A stretch of 56,933 nucleotides of DNA from DATJPD01 sp036394195. Lineage in GTDB: Bacteria; Pseudomonadota; Alphaproteobacteria; CACIAM-22H2. This document shows, piece after piece, positions 25,022 to 33,707 of this stretch (position 1 is its first letter; each line of letters starts with the position of its first letter). The DNA lies in the NCBI GenBank assembly GCA_036394195.1, contig DASWFO010000158.1, forward strand, positions 1-56,933, given 5' to 3'. The translations under genes and the position numbers were made by a program. Below the pieces are notes generated by a model, which was not told the DNA's origin, did no database searches, and saw only the letters and a list, made by a program, of their open reading frames with translations.

Positions 25022-25624
25022 TCAGACCGCAAAGCCCAGCCCGCGCAGCAGCGAGGCGGTGGCGAACAGGTCGAGCCCGACCACATTGCCGTAGGAGCCG
25101 TTGATGGCGCGCACGAACGCCGCGGCGCGGCCCTGGATCGCGTAGCCGCCGGCCTTGCCGCGCCACTCGCCGCTCTCGATGTAGCGGCCGATGTCGATCT
25201 CGGTCAGGCGCCGGAACATCACCGCCGTGACGACCAGGCGCTGGGCGACCCGGCCGTCCGGCGCCAGCACGCAAATGCCGCCATAGACCCGGTGGCGCCG
25301 TCCGGACAACAGGGCCAGGCAGGCGCGCGCCTGATCCTCGCTCTCCGCCTTCGGGAGGATCCGGCGGCCGCAGGCGACGATGGTATCGGCGGCGAGAACC
25401 GTCGCACCTTGATGGCACGGCGCCGCGGCGGCGGCCTTGGCGCGGGCGAGGCGCTTGGCCAGGGGGGCGGGCAGCTCGCGGGGATGTGGGGTTTCGTCGA
25501 TGGCCGGCGGATCGACCGCCGCAGGCGTCAGGCCGATCTGGGCCAGCAGGTCCCGCCGTCGCGGCGAGGCCGAGGCGAGGACGAGCCTCGGAGCAGCCGG
25601 GTGGAGGACGGGCACGGCAGTCAT
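25022..25624 (-). CDS. maf: Maf-family nucleotide pyrophosphatase
   Basis: A 200-residue house-cleaning enzyme that hydrolyses non-canonical nucleoside triphosphates. Present are the signature LASASPRRRDLLAQIGL near residue 15, AADTIVACGRRIL (catalytic Asp), the SGRRHRVYGGICV segment and GKAGGYAIQGRAAAFV near the C-terminus. Length is typical. It sits between infA and the RNase gene on the same strand, as in many alphaproteobacteria. Confidence 0.93.
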   Translation of the reverse strand: MTAVPVLHPAAPRLVLASASPRRRDLLAQIGLTPAAVDPPAIDETPHPRELPAPLAKRLARAKAAAAAPCHQGATVLAADTIVACGRRILPKAESEDQARACLALLSGRRHRVYGGICVLAPDGRVAQRLVVTAVMFRRLTEIDIGRYIESGEWRGKAGGYAIQGRAAAFVRAINGSYGNVVGLDLFATASLLRGLGFAV

Positions 25625-25666
25625 GATGGCGGTGGTCCGGTCAGCGCGCGGCGGCCGGACCGCGCC

Positions 25667-25885
25667 CTATTTGAAACGGAAGGTGATGCGACCCTTGGTC
25701 AGGTCATACGGCGTCATTTCGACATTGACCTTGTCGCCGGCGAGGACGCGGATGCGATTCTTGCGCATTTTACCCGAGGTATGGGCGAGGACCTCGTGAT
25801 TATTATCCAGCTTGACCCGGAACATTGCGTTCGGCAGCAACTCGGTGACGACCCCCGGAAATTCGATCAGATCTTGCTTCGACAT
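25667..25885 (-). CDS. infA: Translation initiation factor IF-1
   Basis: A 72-residue OB-fold protein that binds the ribosomal A site in initiation. The sequence is canonical: MSKQDLIEFPGVVTELLPNAMFRVKLDN, GKMRKNRIRVLAGDKV, and the end LTKGRITFRFK. It is one of the best-conserved genes in the window and anchors the core block. Confidence 0.98.
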   Translation of the reverse strand: MSKQDLIEFPGVVTELLPNAMFRVKLDNNHEVLAHTSGKMRKNRIRVLAGDKVNVEMTPYDLTKGRITFRFK

Positions 25886-25943
25886 TGGCCCCCACGACGA
25901 AAGTCGAACATGGGCAAAAAATGAGCCGCTTGGCGGCTTTAGG

Positions 25944-26390
25944 TCAAGATTTTTCCATCGTTCGCGGCGGCGGAAAACGTTCGCGGATGCGCCGCAACAG
26001 CTGGTCGCGCACGTCCCGATAGGCGGCGAGGCGGGCCTCCCGGCTGCCTTCGATGATCGTCGGGTCGAAGGTCGGCCAGTATTCGACGTCGCAGGCCATG
26101 ATGCGGGTCATCTCGATCGCGTGGTGCTGGGCCTCCGGCGCCAGGGTCACGATGACGTCGAACGAGGTGTCGGCGAGGTCCTCGAAGGTCTTGGCGCTGT
26201 GCCGGCGGAGATCGATGCCGATCTCGGCCATCACCTCGATCACCAGCGGGTCGAGCGGTGCCTGTTTGAGGCCGACCGAGTCGACGTAGATCCGCTTGCC
26301 GTGCAGGTGCTTGAACAGGCCCTCGGCCATCGGCGAGCGCACGGCGTTCATCGTGCACGCGAAGAGGATGCTGCCCGGGAGCTCCCCCAT
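25944..26390 (-). CDS. Low-molecular-weight protein-tyrosine phosphatase-like protein
   Basis: A 148-residue protein with the phosphatase/arsenate-reductase loop CTMNAVRS (Cys 12, Arg 18, Ser 19) near the N-terminus and a later acidic motif TFDPTII, in the position of the catalytic Asp of the DP motif. Such genes stand next to infA and the UPF0262 gene throughout alphaproteobacteria. Whether it acts on phosphotyrosine or arsenate cannot be said; no arsenic genes are nearby. Confidence 0.87.
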   Translation of the reverse strand: MGELPGSILFACTMNAVRSPMAEGLFKHLHGKRIYVDSVGLKQAPLDPLVIEVMAEIGIDLRRHSAKTFEDLADTSFDVIVTLAPEAQHHAIEMTRIMACDVEYWPTFDPTIIEGSREARLAAYRDVRDQLLRRIRERFPPPRTMEKS

Positions 26391-26401
26391 CCGTTCCCCC
26401 G

Positions 26402-26878
26402 CTAGCCCCGGATGTGGAGGACGCAGATGAGCGTGAACAGCCGCCGCGCCGTGTTCTTGTCGAGCGCGATCTTGCCGTCGAGCCGTTCGCGCAGGAGCTC
26501 CGAGCCTTCGTCATGGACCGCGCGGCGGCCCATGTCGAGCGCCTCGATCTGGCTCGGGCTCGAGCGCTTGATCGCCGCGTAATAGCTCTCGCACACCGTG
26601 AAGTAGTCCTTCACGATGCCGCGGAACGGGGTCAGCGGCAGCTGCACCTTCTGCAGCGGGTCGCCCTGCTCCGCCCGGATGTCGAAGATCAGCCGGCTCT
26701 CCTCGATCGCCAGATGAAGCTGGTATGGGCCCACGGCCTCGCCCACCAGCGTGAAGCTGTTTTCCTCCAGGAGGTCGAACATGGCGACGGCGCGCTCATG
26801 CTCGACATCGGGATTGCGGCGCACGACCGTGCGCTCGTCCAGTTCGATCTTGACGATGCGCTGCCGCGGGTCGCCCAC
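26402..26878 (-). CDS. UPF0262 family protein
   Basis: A 158-residue conserved alphaproteobacterial protein of unknown function. It has the family's segments HERAVAMFDLLEENSF, YQLHLAIEESRLIFDIR and PFRGIVKDYFTVCESYYAAI. The start is GTG 26878, only 8 bases after the hisD stop. Its constant place between hisD and the phosphatase gene is diagnostic for the class. Confidence 0.92.
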   Translation of the reverse strand: MGDPRQRIVKIELDERTVVRRNPDVEHERAVAMFDLLEENSFTLVGEAVGPYQLHLAIEESRLIFDIRAEQGDPLQKVQLPLTPFRGIVKDYFTVCESYYAAIKRSSPSQIEALDMGRRAVHDEGSELLRERLDGKIALDKNTARRLFTLICVLHIRG

Positions 26879-26886
26879 GCCGGCTC

Positions 26887-28230
26887 TTACCGCTTCTTCG
26901 CGGAGAGCCGGACGGCGATCGAGCGCCGATGCGCCTCCAGCCCCTCGGCCTCGGCGAGCGCCATCGCCGGAGGTCCGACCTTCGCCAGCCCCTTGGCGTC
27001 GCAGGCCATGATCGAGGTCCGCTTCAAAAAGTCGAACACGCCGAGACCGGACGAGAAGCGTGCGGTGCGCGAGGTCGGCAGGACGTGGTTGGGGCCGGCC
27101 AGATAATCGCCGAGCGCTTCGGGCGCATGGCGGCCGAGAAAAATCGCTCCGGCATGGCGCACGCGCCCGGCCAGCGCCTCGGGCTTTTCGACCGCGAGCT
27201 GCAGGTGCTCGGGGGCCAGCCGGTCGATCAACGGCACCGCCTCGGCCAGCTTCTTCACGACCACGACCCCGCCGTGGCGCTGCCAGCTCTCGCCCGCGAT
27301 CCGCGCGCGCGGCAGGGTTGCCAGCTCGGTGTTGACGGCGTCGACCACCGCGTCGGCGAAACCCGCATCGTCGGTGATCAGGATCGACTGGGCCGCGGCG
27401 TCGTGCTCGGCCTGGGCCAGGAGATCGGCGGCGATCCAGCGCGGATCGTTCCGCTTGTCGGCGACGATCACGACTTCCGACGGCCCGGCGATCATGTCGA
27501 TGCCGACGACGCCGAACACGATCCGCTTCGCCGCCGCGACATAGGCATTGCCGGGGCCGGTCACCTTGTCGACCGGCGCGATCGTCGCCGTCCCGTAGGC
27601 CAGCGCGGCGATCGCCTGGGCGCCGCCGACGCGATACACCTCGTCGACGCCGGCGATCTTGGTCGCCGCCAGCACCAGCGGGTTCAGCTTTCCATCAGGC
27701 GCCGGCACGGTCACGACCAGGCGCTTGACGCCCGCGACCTTCGCCGGGATTGCGTTCATCAGCACCGAGCTCGGATAGGCCGCCGTGCCGCCGGGTACAT
27801 AGAGACCGGCGGCGTCAAGCGACGTCCAGCGCCAGCCCAGGCGCAAGCCGGCCGGCTCCCGGTATTCCAGACCCTTCGGCATCTGGCGGCGGTGATAGTC
27901 GCGGATCCGCCGCGCGGCGAACTTCAAGGCGGCGATGGTCTTCGCCGGCACCTCGCTGGCGGCGCGGTCGATCTCGGCCTGCGGGATGCGGAGCTGACCG
28001 GGCGTCAGGACCACGCGGTCGAAGCGCTGGGTGTAGTCGATCAGCGCCGCGTCGCCGCGCCGGCGCACGTCTTCGACGATGGCCGCCACGACCGAGACGA
28101 CGTTGGCACCTTCGGCATCGCGCGCCGCGAGCAGGGCCGCGAACTTGGCCGCGAAATCGGGCTCGCGGACGTCGAGCCGCCGCGGCCCGACCGCAACGAT
28201 GGTGCCGCTCGGTCCGGCCTCAGGCGGCAC
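26887..28230 (-). CDS. hisD: Histidinol dehydrogenase
   Basis: A 447-residue zinc enzyme for the last two oxidations of histidine synthesis (histidinol to histidine, 2 NAD). Visible are YVPGGTAAYPSSVLMNAIPAKVA-type substrate loops, DMIAGPSEVVIVADK, LLAQAEHDAAAQSILIT (zinc-binding Gln/His), the PEHLQL active-site His and a C-terminal GLGVFDFLKRTS. GTG 28230 overlaps the hisG stop by 11 bases. Confidence 0.96.
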   Translation of the reverse strand: MPPEAGPSGTIVAVGPRRLDVREPDFAAKFAALLAARDAEGANVVSVVAAIVEDVRRRGDAALIDYTQRFDRVVLTPGQLRIPQAEIDRAASEVPAKTIAALKFAARRIRDYHRRQMPKGLEYREPAGLRLGWRWTSLDAAGLYVPGGTAAYPSSVLMNAIPAKVAGVKRLVVTVPAPDGKLNPLVLAATKIAGVDEVYRVGGAQAIAALAYGTATIAPVDKVTGPGNAYVAAAKRIVFGVVGIDMIAGPSEVVIVADKRNDPRWIAADLLAQAEHDAAAQSILITDDAGFADAVVDAVNTELATLPRARIAGESWQRHGGVVVVKKLAEAVPLIDRLAPEHLQLAVEKPEALAGRVRHAGAIFLGRHAPEALGDYLAGPNHVLPTSRTARFSSGLGVFDFLKRTSIMACDAKGLAKVGPPAMALAEAEGLEAHRRSIAVRLSAKKR

Positions 28231-28882
28231 GCGCGACCTCCGCCAGCCGGCCGATCCAGGGCGCGACCTCGTCGTGGCGCGTTTTGAACGCGGCGCGGTT
28301 GACCACGAAGCGCGAGGTGATGTCGGCGATGTGCTCGACCTCGACTAGCCCGTTTGCCTTCAGCGTGGTGCCGGTCGAGACCAGGTCGACGATGCGCTGG
28401 CAAAGGCCGAAGATCGGGGCCAGCTCCACCGCCCCGTTGAGCTTGATGCATTCGGCCTGGACGCCGCGCGCGGCGAAATGCGCGCGCGCGACATTCGGAT
28501 ATTTGGTCGCGACGCGGACGTGGCTCCAGCTGCGCGGGTCGTCGTGGCCCGCCAGCTCCACCGGCTCGGCGACCGAGATCCGGCACTTGCCGATTCCGAG
28601 GTCGAGCGGCGCGTAGATCTCCGCGAAGTCGAACTCCATGAGCACATCGGCCCCGGCCACGCCGAGATGCGCGGCCCCGAATGCCACGAAGGTCGCGACG
28701 TCGAAGGCGCGGGTGCGGATGATGTCGAGACCGGCGTGACTGGTCGCGAACTGCAGCTTGCGCGTGTTCGGGTTGTCGAACTCCGGCTCGGGCTCGATGC
28801 CGGCCTGGCGCAGCAGCGGCATGACCTCCTCGAGGATGCGGCCGTTCGGCAGGGCCAGGATCAGCTTTTCGTTGCCAGTCAC
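28220..28882 (-). CDS. hisG: ATP phosphoribosyltransferase, short form
   Basis: A 220-residue catalytic subunit of the first histidine-synthesis enzyme. The core shows LILALPNGRILEEVMPLL, GAAHLGVAGADVLMEF, RVATKYPNVARAHF and the PRPP loop DLVSTGTTLKANGLVEVE. It lacks the C-terminal regulatory domain, so it is the short form that needs HisZ, not found in this window. The start is a GTG at 28882, directly before TGNEKLILALPNG; the open frame upstream is not family sequence. Confidence 0.94.
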   Translation of the reverse strand: MTGNEKLILALPNGRILEEVMPLLRQAGIEPEPEFDNPNTRKLQFATSHAGLDIIRTRAFDVATFVAFGAAHLGVAGADVLMEFDFAEIYAPLDLGIGKCRISVAEPVELAGHDDPRSWSHVRVATKYPNVARAHFAARGVQAECIKLNGAVELAPIFGLCQRIVDLVSTGTTLKANGLVEVEHIADITSRFVVNRAAFKTRHDEVAPWIGRLAEVARAA

Positions 28883-28955
28883 TTGAGAATTCCAGTCACG
28901 CGAAAGGGTTACCGGCGGGGCGCGCCGGGTCCGCGGGTCCGGCGACGTCAGTATA

Positions 28956-29441
28956 TCAGGCCGCGGCGTCGTCGCTGGAATGGGAAGGCCGGAACTGCGT
29001 CGGCCACGGCTCGCCGATATCGCTGATCCGGCACTTGATGCTCGGGCCTTCGAGGCGGATGGCGGCCCCGCCGGCGAACAGCATGACCACGGCCATGTGG
29101 CCGTCATTCGCTTCGATGTCCATGGTCAGGAGCTCGAGGATGCGCCCGCGGTCACGCTGATCGAGGCCGCGGCGGCGGACCGTGCTCACGTTCTCGAACA
29201 GGATCCCGCAATTGACCCGCTCGTAATTCGAGCAGTCGATCCCGTCGCCGCTGTCGCGGGGCGGCGCCTCCGGCAGATCCGGACAATTCTCCCAGCGGAA
29301 GCGGTTCGCGACCAGGATGAACCGCTGCTCGGCCTCCTGGAAATGGATATCGGACAGCGGGATCAGCGCATCCTGCAGGCAGGCCGCGATGACGCGAAGG
29401 TCTTCCTCGTCTTCGGCCCGCAGTTTCAGCGGTGTCGTCAC
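28956..29441 (-). CDS. DUF2948 family protein
   Basis: A 161-residue conserved protein of unknown function, typical neighbour of murA in alphaproteobacteria. LKLRAEDEEDLRVIAACLQDAL near the start and RFRWENCPD are family segments; CRISDIGEPWPTQFRPSH lies near the end. Its ATG overlaps the murA stop by 4 bases (ATGA), so the two are coupled. Confidence 0.9.
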   Translation of the reverse strand: MTTPLKLRAEDEEDLRVIAACLQDALIPLSDIHFQEAEQRFILVANRFRWENCPDLPEAPPRDSGDGIDCSNYERVNCGILFENVSTVRRRGLDQRDRGRILELLTMDIEANDGHMAVVMLFAGGAAIRLEGPSIKCRISDIGEPWPTQFRPSHSSDDAAA

Positions 29442-30733
29442 TGAGCCGTCTCCTTCACCCGCTCGATGTCGGCCCCGCAGGCCGACAGCTTCTCCTCGAG
29501 CCGCTCGTAGCCGCGGTCGAGATGGTAAACGCGATTCACCACCGTCTCGCCCTGCGCCGCCAGCCCGGCCAGCACCAGGCTGACCGAGGCCCTAAGGTCG
29601 GTCGCCATCACCGGCGCTCCGGTTAATTTAGGCACCCCGCGGACCATCGCCGAGGACCCATGTAGATTTATGTTGGCCCCCATCCGGCGCAACTCCGGAA
29701 CGTGCATAAATCGGTTCTCGAAGATGGTCTCGGTGATCATCGACGCCCCGTCAGCCGTGGTCAACAGGGCCATCATCTGGGCCTGGAGGTCGGTCGGAAA
29801 GCCGGGAAACGGCTCGGTCATGACGTCCGTGCCGATCAGCGGGCCGTTGGAGCGCTGCACCCTTATACCTTTATCGGTGGGCGTGATGGTGGCCCCAGCC
29901 CCGCGCAGCGCATCAAGGGCCGCGGTCATCAGATCCGGCCGGGCCCCCACCAGCTCGACGTCGCCGCCGGTGATCGCCGCCGCCATGGCAAAGGTGCCGG
30001 TCTCGATCCGGTCCGGGACCACCTCGTGCCGGGCCCCATGCAGCCGCGGCTTGCCGCGGACCCTGAGCGTATCGGTGCCGATGCCCTCGATGTCGGCCCC
30101 CATGGCGCACAGGCAGTGTGCCAGGTCGGTGATTTCGGGCTCGCGCGCCGCGTTCGACAGCACGGTCTCGCCGCGCGCCAGGGTCGCCGCCATGAGCAGG
30201 TTCTCGGTGGCCCCGACGGAGACGAAGGGAAAAACGACCTCGCCGCCGGTGAGGCCCTGCGGAGCGGACGCTTCGACATAGCCCTCCTTGAGATCGATGG
30301 CGGCGCCGAGGGTCTGCAGCCCCTTCAGGTGAAGGTCGATCGGCCGGGTGCCGATCGCGCAACCGCCGGGCAGCGAAACGCGCGCCTTGCGTTCGCGCGC
30401 GACCAGGGGCCCCAGAACCAGCACCGAGGCGCGCATTTTGCGCACGAGGTCGTATTCCGCGACCGTGTTGGTGATCGTGCGGGCGGTCAGCGACACGGTG
30501 CGGGTCTGGTGTCCCTCGTAGGACGTCTTGCCGTCGTCGCGGACGGTCACGCCGAGCTCGGTCAGGAGCTTGGCCAGGGTCGTGATGTCGGCCAGATGCG
30601 GCAGATTGGACAGGGTGAGCGTCTCCTCGGTGAGGAGGCTCGCCGTCATCAGCGGCAGGGCTGCGTTCTTGGCGCCGCCGATCGGAATCGTGCCGCGCAG
30701 GGGCTTGCCGCCGCGAATGCAAATCTTGTCCAT
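29438..30733 (-). CDS. murA: UDP-N-acetylglucosamine 1-carboxyvinyltransferase
   Basis: A 431-residue cytoplasmic enzyme making the first committed step of peptidoglycan: transfer of enolpyruvyl from PEP to UDP-GlcNAc. IGGAKNAALPLMTASLL is at residues 18-34, and the active-site Cys is in LPGGCAIGTRP (about residue 125), the fosfomycin-sensitive form. Later segments TDVMTEPFPGFPTDLQAQMMAL and RASVSLVLAGLAAQGETVV are canonical. First gene of the core block. Confidence 0.97.
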   Translation of the reverse strand: MDKICIRGGKPLRGTIPIGGAKNAALPLMTASLLTEETLTLSNLPHLADITTLAKLLTELGVTVRDDGKTSYEGHQTRTVSLTARTITNTVAEYDLVRKMRASVLVLGPLVARERKARVSLPGGCAIGTRPIDLHLKGLQTLGAAIDLKEGYVEASAPQGLTGGEVVFPFVSVGATENLLMAATLARGETVLSNAAREPEITDLAHCLCAMGADIEGIGTDTLRVRGKPRLHGARHEVVPDRIETGTFAMAAAITGGDVELVGARPDLMTAALDALRGAGATITPTDKGIRVQRSNGPLIGTDVMTEPFPGFPTDLQAQMMALLTTADGASMITETIFENRFMHVPELRRMGANINLHGSSAMVRGVPKLTGAPVMATDLRASVSLVLAGLAAQGETVVNRVYHLDRGYERLEEKLSACGADIERVKETAQ

Positions 30734-30939
30734 AGGCCGCTACTCGTCGCCGTGGTGGTCGCCCCCGCGCCCCGCCTCCAGTACCTTGAAATCGTGGCGA
30801 TAGTCCAGACAAACCGGCAAATTTAGGACCAGCGACCTAAATTCGGGTCGCCTCTTCAATCCGGGGCCGCGGACACACAAATGCAATCGGTCGATGGGGC
30901 AATTCTGCTCCCGTCATATCGACCAATGGAGCCTAAGTG

Positions 30940-31245
30940 ATGAGCACGGTCGCGGGCGTCATCCCCTTCAAAGCGAAATCCGGTCAAGGTGCCGAAGTCG
31001 CGCGCCTGATTTCCGCCGCCCTTCCGCGTGTCGAAAACGAGGCCGGTACGCCGCTGTGGCTGGTGCTTCGCTCGAACGCCGACCCCGATACGGTTTTTCT
31101 CGTCGATCTCTTTGTCGATCCCGCGGCGCGCGAGGCCCATTTGAAGGGCGAGGCGGCGAAATTGATTTTCGCGACCGTCCCGCCTCTTTTGGAATTGCCG
31201 CCGGTGATCCATCCGGCCGACGTGGTCGCGCATAAGGCGTTCTGA
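30940..31245 (+). CDS. ABM-type small monooxygenase-like protein
   Basis: A 101-residue ferredoxin-fold protein of the antibiotic-biosynthesis-monooxygenase (quinol monooxygenase) superfamily. AGVIPFKAKSGQGAEVARLI opens the first beta-alpha unit, GTPLWLVLRSNADPDTVFLVDLFVD the second, and EAHLKGEAAK a helix. Members oxidise quinols or bind haem, or have no known activity. Divergent from murA; the upstream TAAGTG and the ATG 30940 give a start with AGCC-type weak ribosome site. Confidence 0.75.
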   Translation: MSTVAGVIPFKAKSGQGAEVARLISAALPRVENEAGTPLWLVLRSNADPDTVFLVDLFVDPAAREAHLKGEAAKLIFATVPPLLELPPVIHPADVVAHKAF

Positions 31246-31304
31246 CGGATCTGAAACGACGCTGCTCGGCGGACCGAGATCCACCGAGCAGCATTTTCAC
31301 GGCC

Positions 31305-31895
31305 TCAGTAACCCGAGCCCGGCTCCAGAAGAAACGTGAGCTCCTCCGCCGTCGACACCCGGCCCAGCACGGCGTTGCGATGCGGGAAGCGGCCGAACCT
31401 CGCGATGATGTCGTGGTGCTGGATGGCAATCCCGATCACCTCGTCACGCCACGGCACGATGGGCAGGGTCTTGAACAGGGCCACCGAGCGCACCTGGTCG
31501 TCCATCTCCTCGCTGTGCTGGAACGGCAGATAGATGAACATCCGCTCGGTCGCCGAGAGCGGCTTGTCGAGCCCCATGCGCACCGCGAGCCTGGCCACCG
31601 CCCGCGCCTTGGCGTCATAGGCATAGGCCCGCGCCTCGCCGCGGAACATGTTGCGCGGAAACTGATCCAGCAGGATGAGCAGCGTCAGCACGCCCTCGCA
31701 GGTGGCGGTCAATCCGTCGAGCACGCCGCGGCCGGCATCGGTGACGTCGTCGAGAAAGCGGTGCTTGATCTCGGCGTCGAGCTCCGGGTTCTTGTCGAAC
31801 CACATCTTGCGCATCGTGCCGCGCTCGGGATGGCCATGCGGCCCGAGCCAAAACTCGAGCACCTCGCGCACGAGCGTGGCGGACTCCTTGGTCAT
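31305..31895 (-). CDS. DUF924 family protein
   Basis: A 196-residue all-helical protein of a widespread unknown family. Diagnostic pieces are EVLEFWLGP at the N-terminus, LLILLDQFPRNMFRG, and MFIYLPFQHSEEMDDQVRSV, resembling TPR-type helices. Its first bases overlap the preceding gene (ATGA at 31892-31895). No function known. Confidence 0.9.
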   Translation of the reverse strand: MTKESATLVREVLEFWLGPHGHPERGTMRKMWFDKNPELDAEIKHRFLDDVTDAGRGVLDGLTATCEGVLTLLILLDQFPRNMFRGEARAYAYDAKARAVARLAVRMGLDKPLSATERMFIYLPFQHSEEMDDQVRSVALFKTLPIVPWRDEVIGIAIQHHDIIARFGRFPHRNAVLGRVSTAEELTFLLEPGSGY

Positions 31896-32101
31896 GGATC
31901 GCGCTTGGCGGGGTCCGGGCGCGGCGCCGGCGCGGCGCCCGGGGCCGGGTCGTCCGGGGCCTGATCGTTGGGGCGCCCGGTCTCACGGGCTTTGCGGCGG
32001 CGCAGATTTTCGCGCAGCGCCTTGGCTTGGCGCGCGCGGCGCAGTTCCGCTTCGGTTTGTGCGTTCGGCCCAGGGCGTGGACCCGGTCGATCTTCCCCCA
32101 T
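31892..32101 (-). CDS. Small basic protein of unknown function
   Basis: A 69-residue protein, Pro-rich at both ends, with a basic helix AELRRARQAKALRENLRRRKARE in the middle. Similar short proteins with a basic helix of this kind are common in alphaproteobacteria and have no assigned function. I placed the start at ATG 32101 (MGEDRPG); the frame stays open upstream. It overlaps the DUF924 gene by 4 bases. Confidence 0.5.
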   Translation of the reverse strand: MGEDRPGPRPGPNAQTEAELRRARQAKALRENLRRRKARETGRPNDQAPDDPAPGAAPAPRPDPAKRDP

Positions 32102-32327
32102 CGGTCCGATTGTGGCGAAAGGCTCCTGCCGGAACAACTTGATTTGAGCCCCTCAGACGCCGGGCGCCCCGTGTCTTTGGCGCCCGTCGGCGGCCTAAAG
32201 GCCGGCGACGCAGCGCGAGTCTCCGCGTCCCTTGGCTTCGCGCCCATTAGGGCGCGCGGCTGCAGTCGCAGCCGCTATTTGTCGTCCGAGGAAGCCTCGG
32301 CCTATTCCTTTAAGAATGGCGCTCCGG

Positions 32328-33206
32328 TCAGAAGCGGTTCAGCGGGATTTTCAGATAGGACGTGCCGTTGGCTTCCGGCGGCGGCAGGGTGCCGGCGCGG
32401 ATGTTCACCTGGATCGAGGGCAGCAGCAGCGTCGGCTGGCCCAAAGTCTTGTCGCGCGCGGTGCGGAATTCCACGAACGCGTCCTCCTCGATCCCGTCCT
32501 TCACGTGAAGGTTGGCGCGGCGCTGCTCCGCCACCGTGGTCTCGTACGCGACCGGCCGGCCGCCCGGCGGATAATCGTGGGCGACGAAGAGGCGCGTCTC
32601 CGGCGGCAGCGACAGGATGCGGCGGATCGAGCGGAACAGCCGGCGCGCATCGCCGCCCGGGAAATCGGCGCGCGCGGTGCCGCAATCGGGCATGAACATG
32701 GTGTCGCCGATGAACGCGCAGGCCGGCGCATCGCCGCCGCGGACAAGGTACGTGACGCATCCGGGCGTATGGCCGGGCGTGTGCCACACCGTTACCGCGA
32801 GCTCGCCGAGCGCGAAGCGCTCGCCCTCGGCCAGCAGCCGATCGAATTGCGAGCCGTCGGCCGGAAACCCGCCGTCGAGATTCAGAATCTGCTTCCAGCT
32901 CTGTTGAACCGCCCTCACCTGCTCGCCGGTCGCCACCTTGCAGCCGATCTTCTGCTTCAGGTACCCGGCGGCCGACAGGTGATCGGCATGGGCGTGGGTC
33001 TCGAGGATCCAATCGACGCTGCAGCCCTGCGCCGCCGCGAGCAGTCTATCGGCCGTGGCCATGGACGTGTGCGCCGCCTTGGCTTCGAAGTCGAGCACCG
33101 GATCGATCAGGGCCGCGTGGCCGCTGACCGGGTCGGCGACCACGTAGGACATGGAACATGTCGTCGGATCGAACACTCCCGTCACCTGCGGCGCGCGATC
33201 CGACAT
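32328..33206 (-). CDS. MBL-fold persulfide dioxygenase-like hydrolase
   Basis: A 292-residue metallo-beta-lactamase-fold enzyme. The metal site THAHADH is at residues 70-76, further ligands are in HTPGHTPG, FIGDTMF (Asp) and FVAHDY. The sequence resembles the Blh/ETHE1-like persulfide dioxygenases, which oxidise persulfide sulfur to sulfite and are iron-dependent. It is divergent from a rhodanese gene, a typical pair in sulfide-detoxification operons controlled by BigR-type regulators. Sulfite made here could feed the SoeABC enzyme encoded 1.2 kb away. Confidence 0.82.
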   Translation of the reverse strand: MSDRAPQVTGVFDPTTCSMSYVVADPVSGHAALIDPVLDFEAKAAHTSMATADRLLAAAQGCSVDWILETHAHADHLSAAGYLKQKIGCKVATGEQVRAVQQSWKQILNLDGGFPADGSQFDRLLAEGERFALGELAVTVWHTPGHTPGCVTYLVRGGDAPACAFIGDTMFMPDCGTARADFPGGDARRLFRSIRRILSLPPETRLFVAHDYPPGGRPVAYETTVAEQRRANLHVKDGIEEDAFVEFRTARDKTLGQPTLLLPSIQVNIRAGTLPPPEANGTSYLKIPLNRF

Positions 33207-33237
33207 CGGCCCTTCCTCTCGTTGGCTGGAGTCCGTA

Positions 33238-33262
33238 TATTAAATAAGTCTAATGTATTAAA
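33238..33262. promoter_or_regulatory. AT-rich divergent promoter with direct repeats
   Basis: TATTAAA occurs at 33238 and again at 33256, 18 bases apart, i.e. on the same DNA face, in the only AT-rich stretch between the persulfide dioxygenase and rhodanese genes. Sulfide-responsive BigR/SqrR-type operators are AT-rich sites in this place, so a shared operator is possible. No regulator gene is adjacent. Confidence 0.35.
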
Positions 33263-33293
33263 CGCTCTCTCGTCAAAAGACAGGCGGATGACA

Positions 33294-33623
33294 ATGGCCC
33301 TTTTCCAACTGCAGGAACTCGATGCGGCGGCGACCAAAGACGCCGTCGACGGCGGCGAGGCCGTGCTGATCGATGTCCGCGAGCCGGCCGAGCAGGCGCG
33401 CGAGCGCATCCCCGGCGTGCCGCTGATCCCCCTCTCGGCCTTCGACGTCGAGCGCATCCGCCAGCTCGCCGGCGGCAAGAAGGTGATCCTGCATTGTGCG
33501 TCGGGCATCCGCTCGGCAAGCGCGGCCGCGGCGCTTCATGGCGCGGGCATCACCAACGTCGCGCATCTGAAGGGTGGCCTGCCGACCTGGCGCGCGGCGG
33601 GATTTAAAGTCGAGAGCGCCTGA
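33294..33623 (+). CDS. Rhodanese-domain sulfurtransferase
   Basis: A 109-residue single rhodanese domain. The start of the fold is EAVLIDVREPAEQ, and the catalytic loop is HCASGIRSAS with Cys 68; NVAHLKGGLPTWRAAGF closes the fold. It moves sulfane sulfur between acceptors such as thiosulfate, glutathione persulfide or cyanide. ATG 33288 or 33294 can start it; I prefer 33294 for spacing to AGG. Divergent from the persulfide dioxygenase. Confidence 0.9.
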   Translation: MALFQLQELDAAATKDAVDGGEAVLIDVREPAEQARERIPGVPLIPLSAFDVERIRQLAGGKKVILHCASGIRSASAAAALHGAGITNVAHLKGGLPTWRAAGFKVESA

Positions 33624-33707
33624 ACGCGCTGCAATGAATGACTCCGCGCCCTCCGCGCCTCCTCGGCGCTCTCTGCGGTTACTCTGCGGTCCCGCTCTGA
33701 GGCTGGC

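Noticed and set aside
23674..25104. Open frame of 476 codons on the plus strand over the RNase gene
   Set aside because: Arg/His/Gln/Asp-rich composition and exact antisense position to a clear RNase E/G gene; a GC-rich shadow frame.
26929..28287. Open frame of 452 codons opposite hisD
   Set aside because: Antisense of a complete, well-conserved hisD; no family-like segments in its translation.
32232..33287. Long N-terminal extension of the rhodanese frame
   Set aside because: It runs antisense through the persulfide dioxygenase; the real start is next to the ribosome site at 33294.
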